Made by a program: the position numbers and the translations under genes
Assembly (NCBI GenBank): GCA_027625915.1
Contig: JANTQA010000060.1
Location: 5,146,001 to 5,210,000, forward strand
From: Anaeramoeba flamelloides
Taxonomy: Eukaryota > Metamonada > Anaeramoebidae
Reading direction: 5' to 3'
Length of the DNA: 64,000 bases
The notes under the pieces: generated by a model
Database searches by the model: none
The model's input: only the letters and a program-made list of their open reading frames with translations
Told to the model about the DNA's origin: nothing
Shown: positions 35,276 to 46,800 of the stretch, in pieces
Numbering within the stretch: position 1 is the first letter of the stretch
Layout: every line of letters starts with the position of its first letter

Positions 35276-37030
35276 GATTAGTAACTCTTATTTGTTTTTT
35301 TTTTTTTTTCCAAAAATAATTGAATGTAAAATTTTCATACAAATTCAATTAATTTAGATAAACTAAATTATTTATCAACTTTAGAGAGATGGATTATTAG
35401 TTTTAAAGATTTTCTTTTTTACCAAAGAATAAATTTTCAGTAAAAAGAAGTGGATTAGTTTTTTTTAAATATTTTGTTTGAAAAATAAAAAGAAAATTTG
35501 GTAGAAATTAATATATTTTCGGAAATCTCACTTTTAGTAATTTTTAATAATTGTTATCGGTACTGTTTCTTTAATATATAAACTTAATTATTGAATACAA
35601 GAATTATTAATCATATATTTAATAATTCTGGATATAATAGTTGATTTTTTATTTTATTTTTTAAGAATTTCTTATATTTCTTCTAATGTAGAAAATTTTG
35701 TAAATATTTTTAAAAATATTTCATTAGTATAATTATCAAAGTATTATACTTCAAATAAGTTATTTAATAATATTAATTCATTTTTTATTATTAGAATTAA
35801 AATTTAAATTTGTTTTTTGTATTTGAAAAATACACTTATAGTATTCAAACCTATTGAACAAATTAATCTTGGGTTATTACTAACCAACCGAAAATAAAAA
35901 GACCATTATGTTATTAATTGTTATCTAAAAATATTCAAGTTAAAAAGTATTCTTTATGTCTTTTAAGTTGAATTTTCTAGTTTTTAAAACAGTATTGTCG
36001 GAAAATTTCCTAATACATGGATTTGGTAATATTTTTCTCTGGTTTTTTGTTTAAAAAAAAGGAAAAGGGTGATTTAAATTATTCTCGGATATTTAATAAC
36101 TCATATTATAATTCAATTTTAACATAATTATTATTGTTTTTAGATGTTAAGCGTTTTTTTTGATATAAAGTTATTTAACAACTTACTTTTTTTATTTTTA
36201 GATCAAATTTTGTATACTTTATTTACTTAAATAATAAAAGTACTTTCTTTATCAAAGCCCATATTGAGAATTAATTTAGGAATATGTAAACTTTGTGGTT
36301 TTTTAAAAATGGGAAAACGGTGTTTTTTGTCTTAAAAATTATAATTCCTTTATTTATTTATTTATTTGGAGAAAGGGATAATCAAAGAACATTTACTAAA
36401 TAAAAAAGAGAAGAAAAATAATTAATATGTCAAAATAAAAAAAATTATATCATTTACGTGAACAAATAAAAAATTATACACGTCCTGAAACAGGAGGAGT
36501 TAAAAATCTGATAGAAAGATTATCAGTAATAAATAAAAATTCCACAAACTTTTATTAATAAATTGGTATTCCAAGACTCTGAGGAGTGGAGCACTATGTA
36601 CCAGAAATTAAATATTTTCTTAATATGTTAGGAATTTTTTATTTTCAATTTTTTCTTAATTACCTTAAGTTTTCTAACTCTAAGAACTTTGACAAAAAAT
36701 CTCGAAAAGAACAATGAATTTTATAATTTTTATTAATCGGATTATAGAGATTTTGAGTATTTTTCCTAAGGATAATATTTTTATTAGTTTCTTATCAAAT
36801 TTTTGATAATTATTTTTTCAATTTGATTCTGATGATTTTATATCTTTCTAATACCAAATAAAGTGGTTTATATTTTCATAATAATGTGTAAAATTGTTAC
36901 ATTTTTTGCAATTTTCCTTCTTTTTATGTCTAAAAATTAGATTACATTTAGAAAAATATGATTTAAAGTAAGTTAGTTCTTATAGAAACAGGTTTTTTTC
37001 TTTATTGTTTTTCAATTTCAAGATCCAAAT
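35276..37030 (+). repeat. Large diverged dispersed repeat (copy 2)
   Basis: Colinear with 15985-17440 through AGTAACTCTTATTTG, TTTATCAACTTTAGAGA, AGTTGAATTTTCTAG and GTTTTTCAATTTCAAGAT. It is interrupted at 36473-36760 by the segment shared, inverted, with 12400-12672. Confidence 0.5.
36473..36760 (+). repeat. Repeat shared in inverted form with 12400-12672
   Basis: Shared blocks: CCTGAAACAGGAGGAG, ATAGAAAGATTATCAG, AAAAATTCCACAAAC, TTGGTATTCCAAGACTCTG, CTTAATTACCTTAAGTT. It is locally less AT-rich. No intact reading frame is visible. Confidence 0.65.
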
Positions 37031-37055
37031 AAAAATTTAATTTGAGATGTGATTA

Positions 37056-37251
37056 CAGTCAGTTCCACTTTTAAGGCACAAACTTTGAACGAAATTTAGG
37101 GCACAAAAAAATCTTAAATTAAGACACAAAATTTGTAATATTTTTTTTTACAATTTATTTTACTAGAATCTGAATATTGTGCCTTAATTTGAGATTATTA
37201 ATGTGCCTTAAATTTCGTTGAATGTTTGTATTTTAAAAGTGGAACTGTCTG
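37056..37251. mobile_element. 196-bp Tc1/mariner-type MITE (copy 1)
   Basis: It starts CAGTCAGTTCCACTTTTAAG and ends with the near-complement (AAAAGTGGAACTGTCTG), flanked by TA on both sides. The terminal inverted repeats extend about 45 bases (GGCACAAACTTTGAACGAAA... / ...TTTCGTTGAATGTTTG). CAGT tips and a TA target are hallmarks of the Tc1/mariner superfamily. It is too short to code for anything. Confidence 0.85.
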
Positions 37252-38189
37252 TAAATTTGCAAGAATATTTTTGTTAAGTTTCATAAAAAGTAATTTATAT
37301 ACTTATAATTTTGTTGGATCAAATAATTTAATTTAAATAATCTTAATTTATGGAAACAGAATTCAAGTTTAAAATAAAAAGGATCAGATAATCGAATTCA
37401 TTTTTTTTTTGTATTTTTAATATTTATCTAAAGATCAAGTTTTAACAGAACTTGGGTAATTAGAATCATAGTGAAAGTTTATGTCCAGAGTTTACCAATT
37501 TCCTTTTTTCCCAAAAAATAAAATAGTTTGAAATTAGGTGACCAGGTAGAACAATATTTTAAGGAAGAAATACCTAAATCACAAATTAAATCATCCCTGT
37601 CTTTTTTTACCAATCCCTTTATATCGTATTATTTTAATACCCAATAATTTTATTACATTCAAATTAATTTTGAAGTATTAACTCATTAAAATCGTAGAGA
37701 ATTTTAAATTATGAATTGAATATGTACAGAATCTTTTCGAAATTTTATCAATTTTTCTGAAATTTTTTTGTATTTTTTTTGGAAATTTTGATGAGAATTA
37801 ACTCTATTTTATGATATATATCATCTAAAGATATTTCGTTTTTAGAACATTTTAATAATCAAACTTTAAGATAATCAGATATTTTAATACTGGTATTCGA
37901 ATAACGAATTTGATAAAAATTAAATTAGTTTATCTTTTTTTTTATTTCTATTATATTCCTTCCATCTTGGATTATTATCAAATATAGATTGATGTAGCAT
38001 AAAAAAGAGACCAACCCAAGAAAATAGAGTTCACAGAAATTGTACTCAACTTATTTAAGAGCCCAAACAAAAAAAGAAAAATTGTGAAAAGGAAGTAAAA
38101 TTTTCTTCCGATCTATTATTCAAACATCGCTATATCAAATAAAAACAGGTACCAACCAAATAACTTGGTTATCGGTAATTTCAAATTAT

Positions 38190-38350
38190 TTCTTCAACAA
38201 TTTAGCACCTTCATAAAAAAATTTTTGAAAAAAAAATTAAACATTTGCTAATTTTTAACTTTTTGATAACTTCACTGCTTATGCAAACTCTTAGTTAATA
38301 AAAGATCTTGGATCAAAAATTATTTTTCAAGATATTTTACAATTTAAGTC
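38190..38350 (+). repeat. Dispersed block, inverted partner at 39745-39870
   Basis: Contains TTAATAAAAGATCTTGGATC and ATTATTTTTCAAGATAT. The complement appears at 39745-39870, and a direct copy at 42660-42780 (GTTAATAAAAGATCTTTGATC). The inverted pair brackets 1.5 kb that includes the foldback clusters and one MITE. Confidence 0.55.
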
Positions 38351-38649
38351 AGAAAATTTAATTTTACATGTTCATATTAATATTTTTTACAAATTTAATA
38401 CAAAAAATTAAAAGTTTTCCGGTTCAAAGTTAATCAGATATAATATCATCATTTAAAAATAAAATAAATTTTAATAAATATCTTCTAAATAGATATCAAT
38501 TATCTTTGATATTTAAGAAATAACAATTATTTGTTCTTTTAAATTCAAAAAATATATTTTTTTTGGTTTTAGGTTTATTTTTTTATAATGTTTAAGAATA
38601 TAGTTAAACGATATAGATTCTACTCTATTTTTTTAAATGGTCTGAAACT

Positions 38650-38945
38650 TAGATCAGTTCCGTTATTTTTTTTTTTAATTTTTGAAATAAAATGGAAAAT
38701 TAAATAAATTTTCATTTTATTTCAATTTTTTAAAATAAAGGTGGACTAATTTCATTAGGTTTTCTTGAGTTTTCTGTTTACTGGGAAAATCTATTTATTT
38801 TACAAATAAAACAGAAAACTACAAGAAAGTCGACATTGGCTTATCCATAATTTAAAAGAATTGAGTAAAATCAAAGACTTTTCTCGATTCTTTTGAATTC
38901 TGGAAAATCTAGGTACTCAGTGGCACTTGACGACAGTCAACAGAA
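38650..38945. mobile_element. Foldback cluster with all three families in tandem
   Basis: Family 1 (38658-38742: CGTTATTTTTTTTTTAATTT ... AAAATAAAGG), family 2 (38750-38838: CATTAGGTTTTCTTGAGTTT ... AAAACTACAAGAAAGTCG), and family 3 (38838-38912: GGCTTATCCATAATTTAAAA ... GAATTCTGGAAAATCTAGG), followed by linker-like TGGCACTTGACGACAGT. It is the most complete cluster in the window. Confidence 0.75.
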
Positions 38946-39248
38946 CTTGAGGGATACTCTCTATATTTTTCCTTGTATTTAAAAGAATAGAGTACAATGT
39001 ATATAAGTTTAATTGATACTTTATAATCCGGGAGAACTTAGACATAGAATATTATTAGGTGAAATTTTTTTCAATATTTGAGTTTTATTTAGATGAGTAG
39101 AGTATTTTCAAAACTATTAGTGGTTATATACCATGACAAATCTCTACAAGTTCAATTAATCTAAAATTCGTCCTTTCGTTGATTTGAAATTTTTTACCCG
39201 CAAAAAAACTGAAAAATAGAAAAAAATTTCCTTGTGATATTTATTGAG

Positions 39249-39332
39249 AGTGTCCTAGGTTTTCCAGGATTCAAAAGAATTGAGAAAAATCGATGATTTT
39301 ACTCTATTCTTTTAAATTCTGGAAAACCTAAC
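39249..39332. repeat. Foldback module, family 3 (isolated)
   Basis: GTGTCCTAGGTTTTCCAGGA, TCAAAAGAATTGAG, a short loop near GATGATT, then ACTCTATTCTTTTAAATTC and TGGAAAACCTAAC. The arms pair over about 35 bases. This is the cleanest family 3 unit. Confidence 0.8.
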
Positions 39333-39492
39333 AGAAAATCAAAAAATTTTTTTTTTTTCAATTTAAAACAATTAATAATTCTTTAATTTTTAAAATAATT
39401 TGTATTCCATTTATAAGATATTTATTAAATTTAAAATGTTAACATAAGATAAAAACTTAACCGTTTAACTGTGAAAAAAAAATATTCAAATA

Positions 39493-39686
39493 CTTCAGTA
39501 TCGCTTTTAAGGCACAAACTTTCAATGGAATTTAACGCACAAAAAAAACTCAAATTAAGGCAAAAAATTTGGAATTTTATTTTTACAATTTATTTTACTA
39601 GAATTTGAATTTTGTACCTTAATTTGAGATTTTTTTTCTGCCTTAAATTTCGTTGAAAGTTTGTGCGTTAAAAGTGGGACTGGCTT
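39493..39686. mobile_element. Tc1/mariner-type MITE (copy 2)
   Basis: Second copy of the 37056-37251 element: TTTTAAGGCACAAACTTTC at the left, GTTGAAAGTTTGTGCGTTAAA at the right end on the complement side, and a shared interior (ACAATTTATTTTACTAGAAT). The tips are slightly degraded. Confidence 0.8.
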
Positions 39687-39744
39687 TATTTTATTATTAA
39701 ATTTTTAAAAAATCTTGTAAGAAAATTGGATTTTCGAACTTTAA

Positions 39745-39870
39745 TTGAAATATATCTTGAAAAATAATTTTTGATCCATGATCTTTTATTAGCCAATATG
39801 ATTGATACAAAGTGAGGATATCAAAAAGTAATTATTAAACATTTATTAATTTTTTTTTTCCAAACAATTT
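39745..39870 (-). repeat. Inverted partner of 38190-38350
   Basis: On the minus strand it reads TAATAAAAGATCATGGATC then AAAAATTATTTTTCAAGATAT, matching the plus-strand block at 38190-38350. Confidence 0.55.
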
Positions 39871-40804
39871 TTTCATCAAAGTAATAAATTGTCAAAGAAA
39901 TTATTTAGAATTAGAGGTAACTAGTTATTTGGTTGAGACTTTTGTTTATTTGATATAGTGATGTTTGAATAATAGATGGGAAGTTATTTTTACTTTTCTT
40001 TCACTAATTTTTCTTAATCTAGCAACTTCCAAAGAAATAATTTTACTGATGTTATCTATTTTTTTTTTTGTTTTATATGCTATATTGGTATTTTTTGTGT
40101 TGACAAAAAAATCAATAACACAGATCCTAAAGAATTATAAAACAAGAATAAGATGAAAAAATTTTCCAATTCAAAACCAAATACCAGTACTAAATCTGTT
40201 ATTTCAAAAATGTGTGAAATAAAGGTTTGAGATATAAAACTGTTAAACGCATTTTAACCACTGTGAGTTTGAGTTTTTAAAACCTTGTATTCTCCATATT
40301 TTAAAACAAACCATTCACAATTATCAGCAAAATAGCAAATTTATCTCCGAAAAGCAAAAAAGTTTATTAGATACTGATAAATTCAAATTTATTTTATTAA
40401 AATTTTTAATTCATTTTCCATTTTACAAATATGTTTACACAAGCTTTGATTAATTCATTTTATTCTTTATAGAGTGTCAAGAAACTTTGTAAAATTAACT
40501 TTACTTTCAAAAGATTCTTTCTCTTGAGTTGTTTTATATGCTGAGTTAATTGATTTCAAAAATGGGAATTGAACAAATAATTTTAATAAAATAAATTTGA
40601 ATTTATCAGTAGTTTAAGCAATTCTACTTTGAAAAAAAAAAATAAGGGTTTCTCACTTTAATAGAAAGGGTGAAGTGTTTTGGTTCTTAATCACTAATTA
40701 CGAAATATTTAAAAAGTGAAAAGAGTGAATTTTTAGGATTTCTGAATTATTCTCAGATCATTTTTCCTCCTTTTAAACTTACTAACCAAACTTCTTTTTA
40801 TTTT

Positions 40805-43800
40805 ATGAACGAGAGTCACCCTGAATTTAAATTTGTTTTAGTTGGCGACAGTGGTTTGCTCTTTTTTTTTGATTAGTTTCCTTCACATTTTATTCCACCT
40901 AATGATTTCCAAAAAAATTTTCATTCTTTCTTTTCTCAATAATTAGCTGTTGGAAAAACGTGTGTTATGCTTCGTTTTGTGGTAAGATCAAACCTTGATC
41001 TTCAAATTTCTCATTTACAACGAGAACTAATTTTTATCAATTTTCTTTTCAAAATCTCTTTCTCTTTATTTCAAAAGAATGACTTTTTTTCAAACGAACC
41101 CACCTCTACAATCGGGTAAATGTTTTTTTTGTATTCACCATACAATTCCTTTTCATGTAATCAATCTAATAATGTATTATATTTATTTTTTTCTTTTGTT
41201 GATCAATAAAAGTGTTGATTTCCGTTCTCGGAATGTTGTTGTCGACGAGTACGAGGTTAGGTGCCAAATTTGGGATACTGCAGGACAAGTAATTATCTTC
41301 TTTTTGATTTTTTTCTTTCAGTTTTTGATTGGCAATTTGATTTTTGGTGTTCTTTGCTTTAAATATTTTTTTGAGGAAAACAATTTTAGTCCATTCTTTT
41401 CTCAAAGACTAAACTTTTCTGAACCTAACCAAACCAGTTTTTCAAATTTATAAAAACAAACTCTTATTTTTTAAGGGTCAAGTCACTTACCATGGGTTTG
41501 CTCCATACCAGAGGAGTGACTTGCCACCAAAAATAGATATTGTGAAATTACTCTTCTTTTGATAGAAAAAATTCAAAATAACAATAAATAACAAATCAAC
41601 TGGATCTATTGGCAAAAAATTCATTTCACTCAAAAAAAATTTCAAAAGACTTTCAAATATACAAAATTCAATTCTAAAAAAAAATTAACAGTGCTCTAAA
41701 TTCAAGACAAAAAAAGCAATAAACAAAAAAATTTCTGACAGAGATCTCAATTTACAAAAAATTCAAAAGGATTCTTAATGTAAGAAAATTCAAATTGAAA
41801 AAAAGCAATCATTCTTCTTTAATATTTCCAGAAGCTTACATTTCTTCAATTTGAAACAAATTGTGTTTTCTTTCAAGTCAAAATCGATTTAATCGAGTTT
41901 GTGGTTGTTTTTAATGCGCTATATTTCACAAAGTAAGGATTTTGTAATATTCTTTTGATAAAAATTACTGATTTTAATAATGAAAAAAATCTTGGAGATC
42001 TCATAAAGTACCAAGAGATACATTCCGAAACCAGTACAGCTGTTATCAAAATTTTACATTCTAAATATTTACTGCTAATTGCAAAATAAAAATAACAAAA
42101 TTTTCATTCAGCTTTCCCGAAAAAATGAAAAAAAAACAAAAATAAATAAATCAAAATTCCCCAATTGGAAAAAGGGAAATTAATAATTTTAACTTCTTTT
42201 AAGATTAATTAAAAAAATTGAAATGTTACATGATTTTTGAAATCTTTTTTATGAAAGCTTAATGAAAATTTTGTTCCATTTATTTTGAAACAAAGAGTAA
42301 TCTGTAAATTGAGTGTCTCTCTTTGGCGATTTTTTCGAAAAATGTCCCTCTTTTTTGATTGTTGATCTTTCGATAGCGGTCATATGTCACAGGTTGATTG
42401 GTTTTTAATTGGTATAACTTTACGATAAAAAGTTCAAATTTTTTTTATTTCATTGCAAAAAATTATTTTTTACAGTAATGAATCAACCCTTAAGGCTGAT
42501 AAGTTTTTTGCTACTAATTCTCATTAAAAATAATTTGGATCTTTAAAATGTAAAAATAATTAGTTTTGAAGAAAACTCCAAAGAAAATTTTAAAAAAAAT
42601 CTACAATTTTTTCTTTTTATGGATTTTGTAAAATTTTTTCTTGTACTACAATGCGCAATCCTGAAAAAATTATTTCAAAAAAAAATTAAATATTTGCTAA
42701 TTTTTCCCTTTTTAATAACTTTGCTTATAATAAACACTATCGTTAATAAAAGATCTTTGATCAAAAAATATTTTTAAGGGAGTAGTCATTTTTGAAAATA
42801 AAATGTAATCTTGTTAAGATCTTTAAAAATTTTTTTTTGTAATTTGTGTTTCGACTTATGAAATGGATGAGTTAGCCTCATTTAAACAATTTATTGATTT
42901 GAGTCTCTTTTTTGAAATTCAAAATTTGCATGTTTCCAATATAAAACGAAAAAAAGTAACCTATTATTTTGTTTAAGAATTAAGTTAATTCTTGAAAATG
43001 GGAAAACAAATTTTTCGTTTTATGTTGGAAAGTATTGATTTCGAAAGCAAATTTTTAATTGGTTTCTTTTTCTTTGACTAATATTTCAATTCAAATCTTA
43101 GCCAATAAAACCAAATGAAGTATAGGTGACTCAATAAATGAATATTTGGTAGAAGTTTAACTACAGTTTATCAATTAGATTGAGATCTATTAAGCAAAAA
43201 AATTTTTTTCTTTAAGATTTTGAAAAAGTTGTTTTCGGATTTTCAAAAAATGAAAAAAAATTGCAAAAAAATTTTAAATTTTGAAAAATTTTTTTAACAA
43301 ATTGTTTGGTCTTATTCACAAGAATCCTTATAACAATTCAATTCATTTTTGGCAGAATAAAAATGATTTTGAATTTTGAGGATAAAATTAACTAATTCCC
43401 AAATATCTTCAAGAAAATTTTATTTTGAAAAATCGAATTTTGTCTTAATACAAAAACGAAATTTCAGAGTAAAATTTTTACATGACTTTAAAACTTTAAT
43501 GATTATAACTACTATTCTTAAAAAAAATACAATTATTTTTTAATCTGTTAAATATATCATTTTTTTGGTTAACCAAAAGTTTTATCTCAAAAAAGAAAAA
43601 AAATCTTTATATTAATATTACTGGTAACACATAAATTTTATAGTCTAATAATGATCAAAATTGAAATAAAAGGGGTAAAAAATTTTATATTGAGAGAAAA
43701 AAAGAATTTAATCGTTTTCTTTTTCAGAAAAAATGGAAAAAAAAAATTGATCTCTGTGAACTACTTTTCTTTTATGGCTTTCTTAGTCGATCAGAATTTT

Positions 43801-46800
43801 TTTACACTTGGGATCTACAAAATTTGTAAGTAGAGAATACCACCAATAACATATTTGAAAATTTTACCTTGTTGTCGTAGAAGACAAGTCCCTTAAAGAT
43901 AAATAACAATTTAAGTTGAAAAATCCATTTTCGAATTTAACAGTAAGATTTTTTTTCAATTTAATAATAAAAAAGTTTAAAAAGTTTTTTGCTTCTAGAT
44001 AAGAGGTTATTTTATTATATTTTAAAAGCATTTGATATTTAATGGATATCCTTCAAATATAGTATCAATTATTTGGACTATTAAAGAATTATTTGTTTTT
44101 TTAAATTGGAAAAAATATTTTTTTTTGATTTTCCGTTAGGTTTTTTTTAATTTTTGTAATAAACCGAAAATTAAATAAATTTTCGGTTTATTTCAAAAAG
44201 TAAAAAAAACCTAGGACACTTTTCGTTAGGTTTTCTTGAGTTTTCTGTTTATTTGGGAAATCGATAGATTGAACAAATAAAACAGAAAACATCAACAAAA
44301 TCTAGGCACTCTACGGCACTCTACGGACACTTTTCGTTATGTTTTTTTTCAAAAAGTAGTTTTGTCTAACTTGGAATTTTCAATTTTATTTTTTCATGCT
44401 AGTGTGGTGTAAATAACTCATGCTGTCAGACTTTGACTCATTACTAAAATTTAACTGATCTGTTTTTTTTTATCAAACTAGTGTATTTAAAGATAGGAAT
44501 CCACATACATAAACTTGGTTCTGATTCAAATTGGTTTTTGAGGTTAGATCTTGAATTAATGTAAATTGTTCAAAAGTATTAAATGCTTTTGTTTCAAATA
44601 TCTTGTAAACATTACAAATTTTTTGAAATAAAATGTTTTTTTACTGAAAATTCTAAAAATGATCCTTTTTTTTGATTTTTTTTTGTCAAAAAATTAGAAA
44701 TAGAAAAAAGTTCTTTATATAAAAAAATTTCTATTTAATCTTCCAATATCTTCATAATTCTTTTTTAATATTTATGAATAGACAACACCTATTTCTTTTT
44801 TATATAATGTATTTTCGTCCCTATTGGTAAATTTCTTTTATTTCTCCAGTGCGCCAATATTTTGATCATGACTAAAATTTTCTTAATGTGTTAAAGTTCA
44901 AAACACAGGCTATTTACACCATTGTATTATTAATTTTAACAAACTACAGTTGTCGGTAAAATCTTTGGAATTTAATGTGAAATTTTTTTGAACGGATTTT
45001 AACTTAATCCAAAATTATTTTTCTGTAAACAAAGATTTGGAATTTTTTTTGAGCTTAAGGAATTAGCATCTACCATGGAGAAGTCAAAAATTAAAGTATG
45101 TAAAAATTGAATGTAAATCATATTAATTATTGATGATTCAAAAGTCTCTGGAAAAATTCTATTCGTAAAGTAGTACTAAAAAAGTTAATCCCATCAATTA
45201 AAACTTGATCCTTGTAAAAAGTAAAAAAATTCGAAATTTTTTTAAAAAAATCTGAATTTCTAGGTAAATTGAAAGGTTGAATCATCAATATACATACTTT
45301 AAAGTTGAACAATATCTTTCTTAAATTTGATCCCGAAAATGTAGATTAGTTGCGAAAAAATTGAATTTTTTTAACAAAAATTAAATCGTTAACTCAAGAG
45401 ATTATTTTTACAAATAATTTTTCACACATATTATAAATATATTGAAATTACAATTAGCCTTATAAAAGAAAAACAAAACTAATCGGTCTTTGGGTTTTTA
45501 TGTGTTGATGATTATTAAGGCAAATTTTAGAAATTAACAAAAATTGGAAAAAATACTCCCATTCCAAAAATTTGGACACACCCAAAATCAAAAATAGGCT
45601 AAAAAAAAAAACCTCAATTTATTATATTTTTCCAAACGTAATATCAAACCACATTTAAGTTCCATAGTATTAATGTTTTTATAAGTAATCGTTTTCATCC
45701 AAATAAAAGAAAAAAATATAACACTCCAAAATAAAAATGGATGTTCCCAAAATAATGAAACGAGATTTCTAAAAATGTATTGGTAAATTTGTTGAAATTT
45801 CACCAACAATTATTGATCGATCGAATGATAAGATACCATCTACTAATTGTATGTGATTTTCCAATTTAACAAACTCAAAACTAACCTTCTATCAAACAAT
45901 CGGAAAAAAAATACCAGATCTAAGGAAACAGATTAATTAACTGGAAAAAAGGAAATGAAAACAAAATAGAAAAGACAAAAAATGAAAAAATAGTTTGTAA
46001 AATCAAAATTATTTCCAAATTGAATTTAAAGTGGGGTATTGTTATTCTTTCAACTGTTTAAACCGTTTCCAAATTTTTAGAATTTAGTTTAGTTACACTT
46101 TGAAAGTTCTAAAAATTAACATTTGAATACTGAAAAACTATTATTTTGAGTTTCTATTTTTTGATTTTTAAAAAGGAATTAAAAAAAAAAAATTTTCCAA
46201 AATATAAAATTTTTAATTGTGATCATTAGTAAAAAATCTAATAATTTCTCGTTCAATAAAGTTTATGAGCGATTTTTTAGTTCCAATTTAACTATGTAGT
46301 ACTAATATCATTTACTTTCTATTAAAACATATTTTAATTAATTGTGAATACATGATGATGCTAACCCCTTCATACAAAAGAAAAATTTTTGTATTTGAAA
46401 TTTATTGTTTTTTTGCAATTTATTCCTACATTTTTAGAATATTTGTGTATAATTGAAACTTCAATTCATCATTTGAAAAATCTGAAAAAACAAAAGATTT
46501 TTCATCTACTTTCTTTTTTTTGCTCGATCAAAAAATATATGAATTTTGTGAACAAAAGGAAATTAAAGAAAATATTGATCATTTTTTATGGGTATGCCCT
46601 TCCTATGAAAAAGATAGATTAATATTTCATAACAAGTTAAAAAAAATAAATCTTAATGAAATAATTTTAAGCTGTGATGGTTTGAAATTATTTTCATTAA
46701 TTAATAATCGTGAAATCTATGATTTTACGCTTAAATTTCTGAAAGTGAATTTACGTATAAGGGCAATTAGAGTGTAATTTTTCCATCTTCAATAATAATA

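Larger units (their letters stand above)
33549..40804. other. Intergenic DNA, repeat-dense
   Basis: Between the BEACH stop and the Rab start there is no supported gene. It holds a LINE 3' tail (34085-34240), diverged repeats (34640-35060, 35276-37030), two Tc1/mariner-type MITEs (37056-37251, 39493-39686), a pair of inverted blocks (38190-38350, 39745-39870) and foldback modules (38650-39332). A 65-codon hydrophobic frame at 39962-40156 has no Met start and no family resemblance. Bases 39990-40800 otherwise show nothing. Confidence 0.6.

Noticed and set aside
39962-40156. Small membrane protein with two hydrophobic segments
   Set aside because: It begins after a stop without a Met, is of length expected by chance in AT-rich DNA, and has no flanking exon evidence. 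It could be an exon of an unseen gene.
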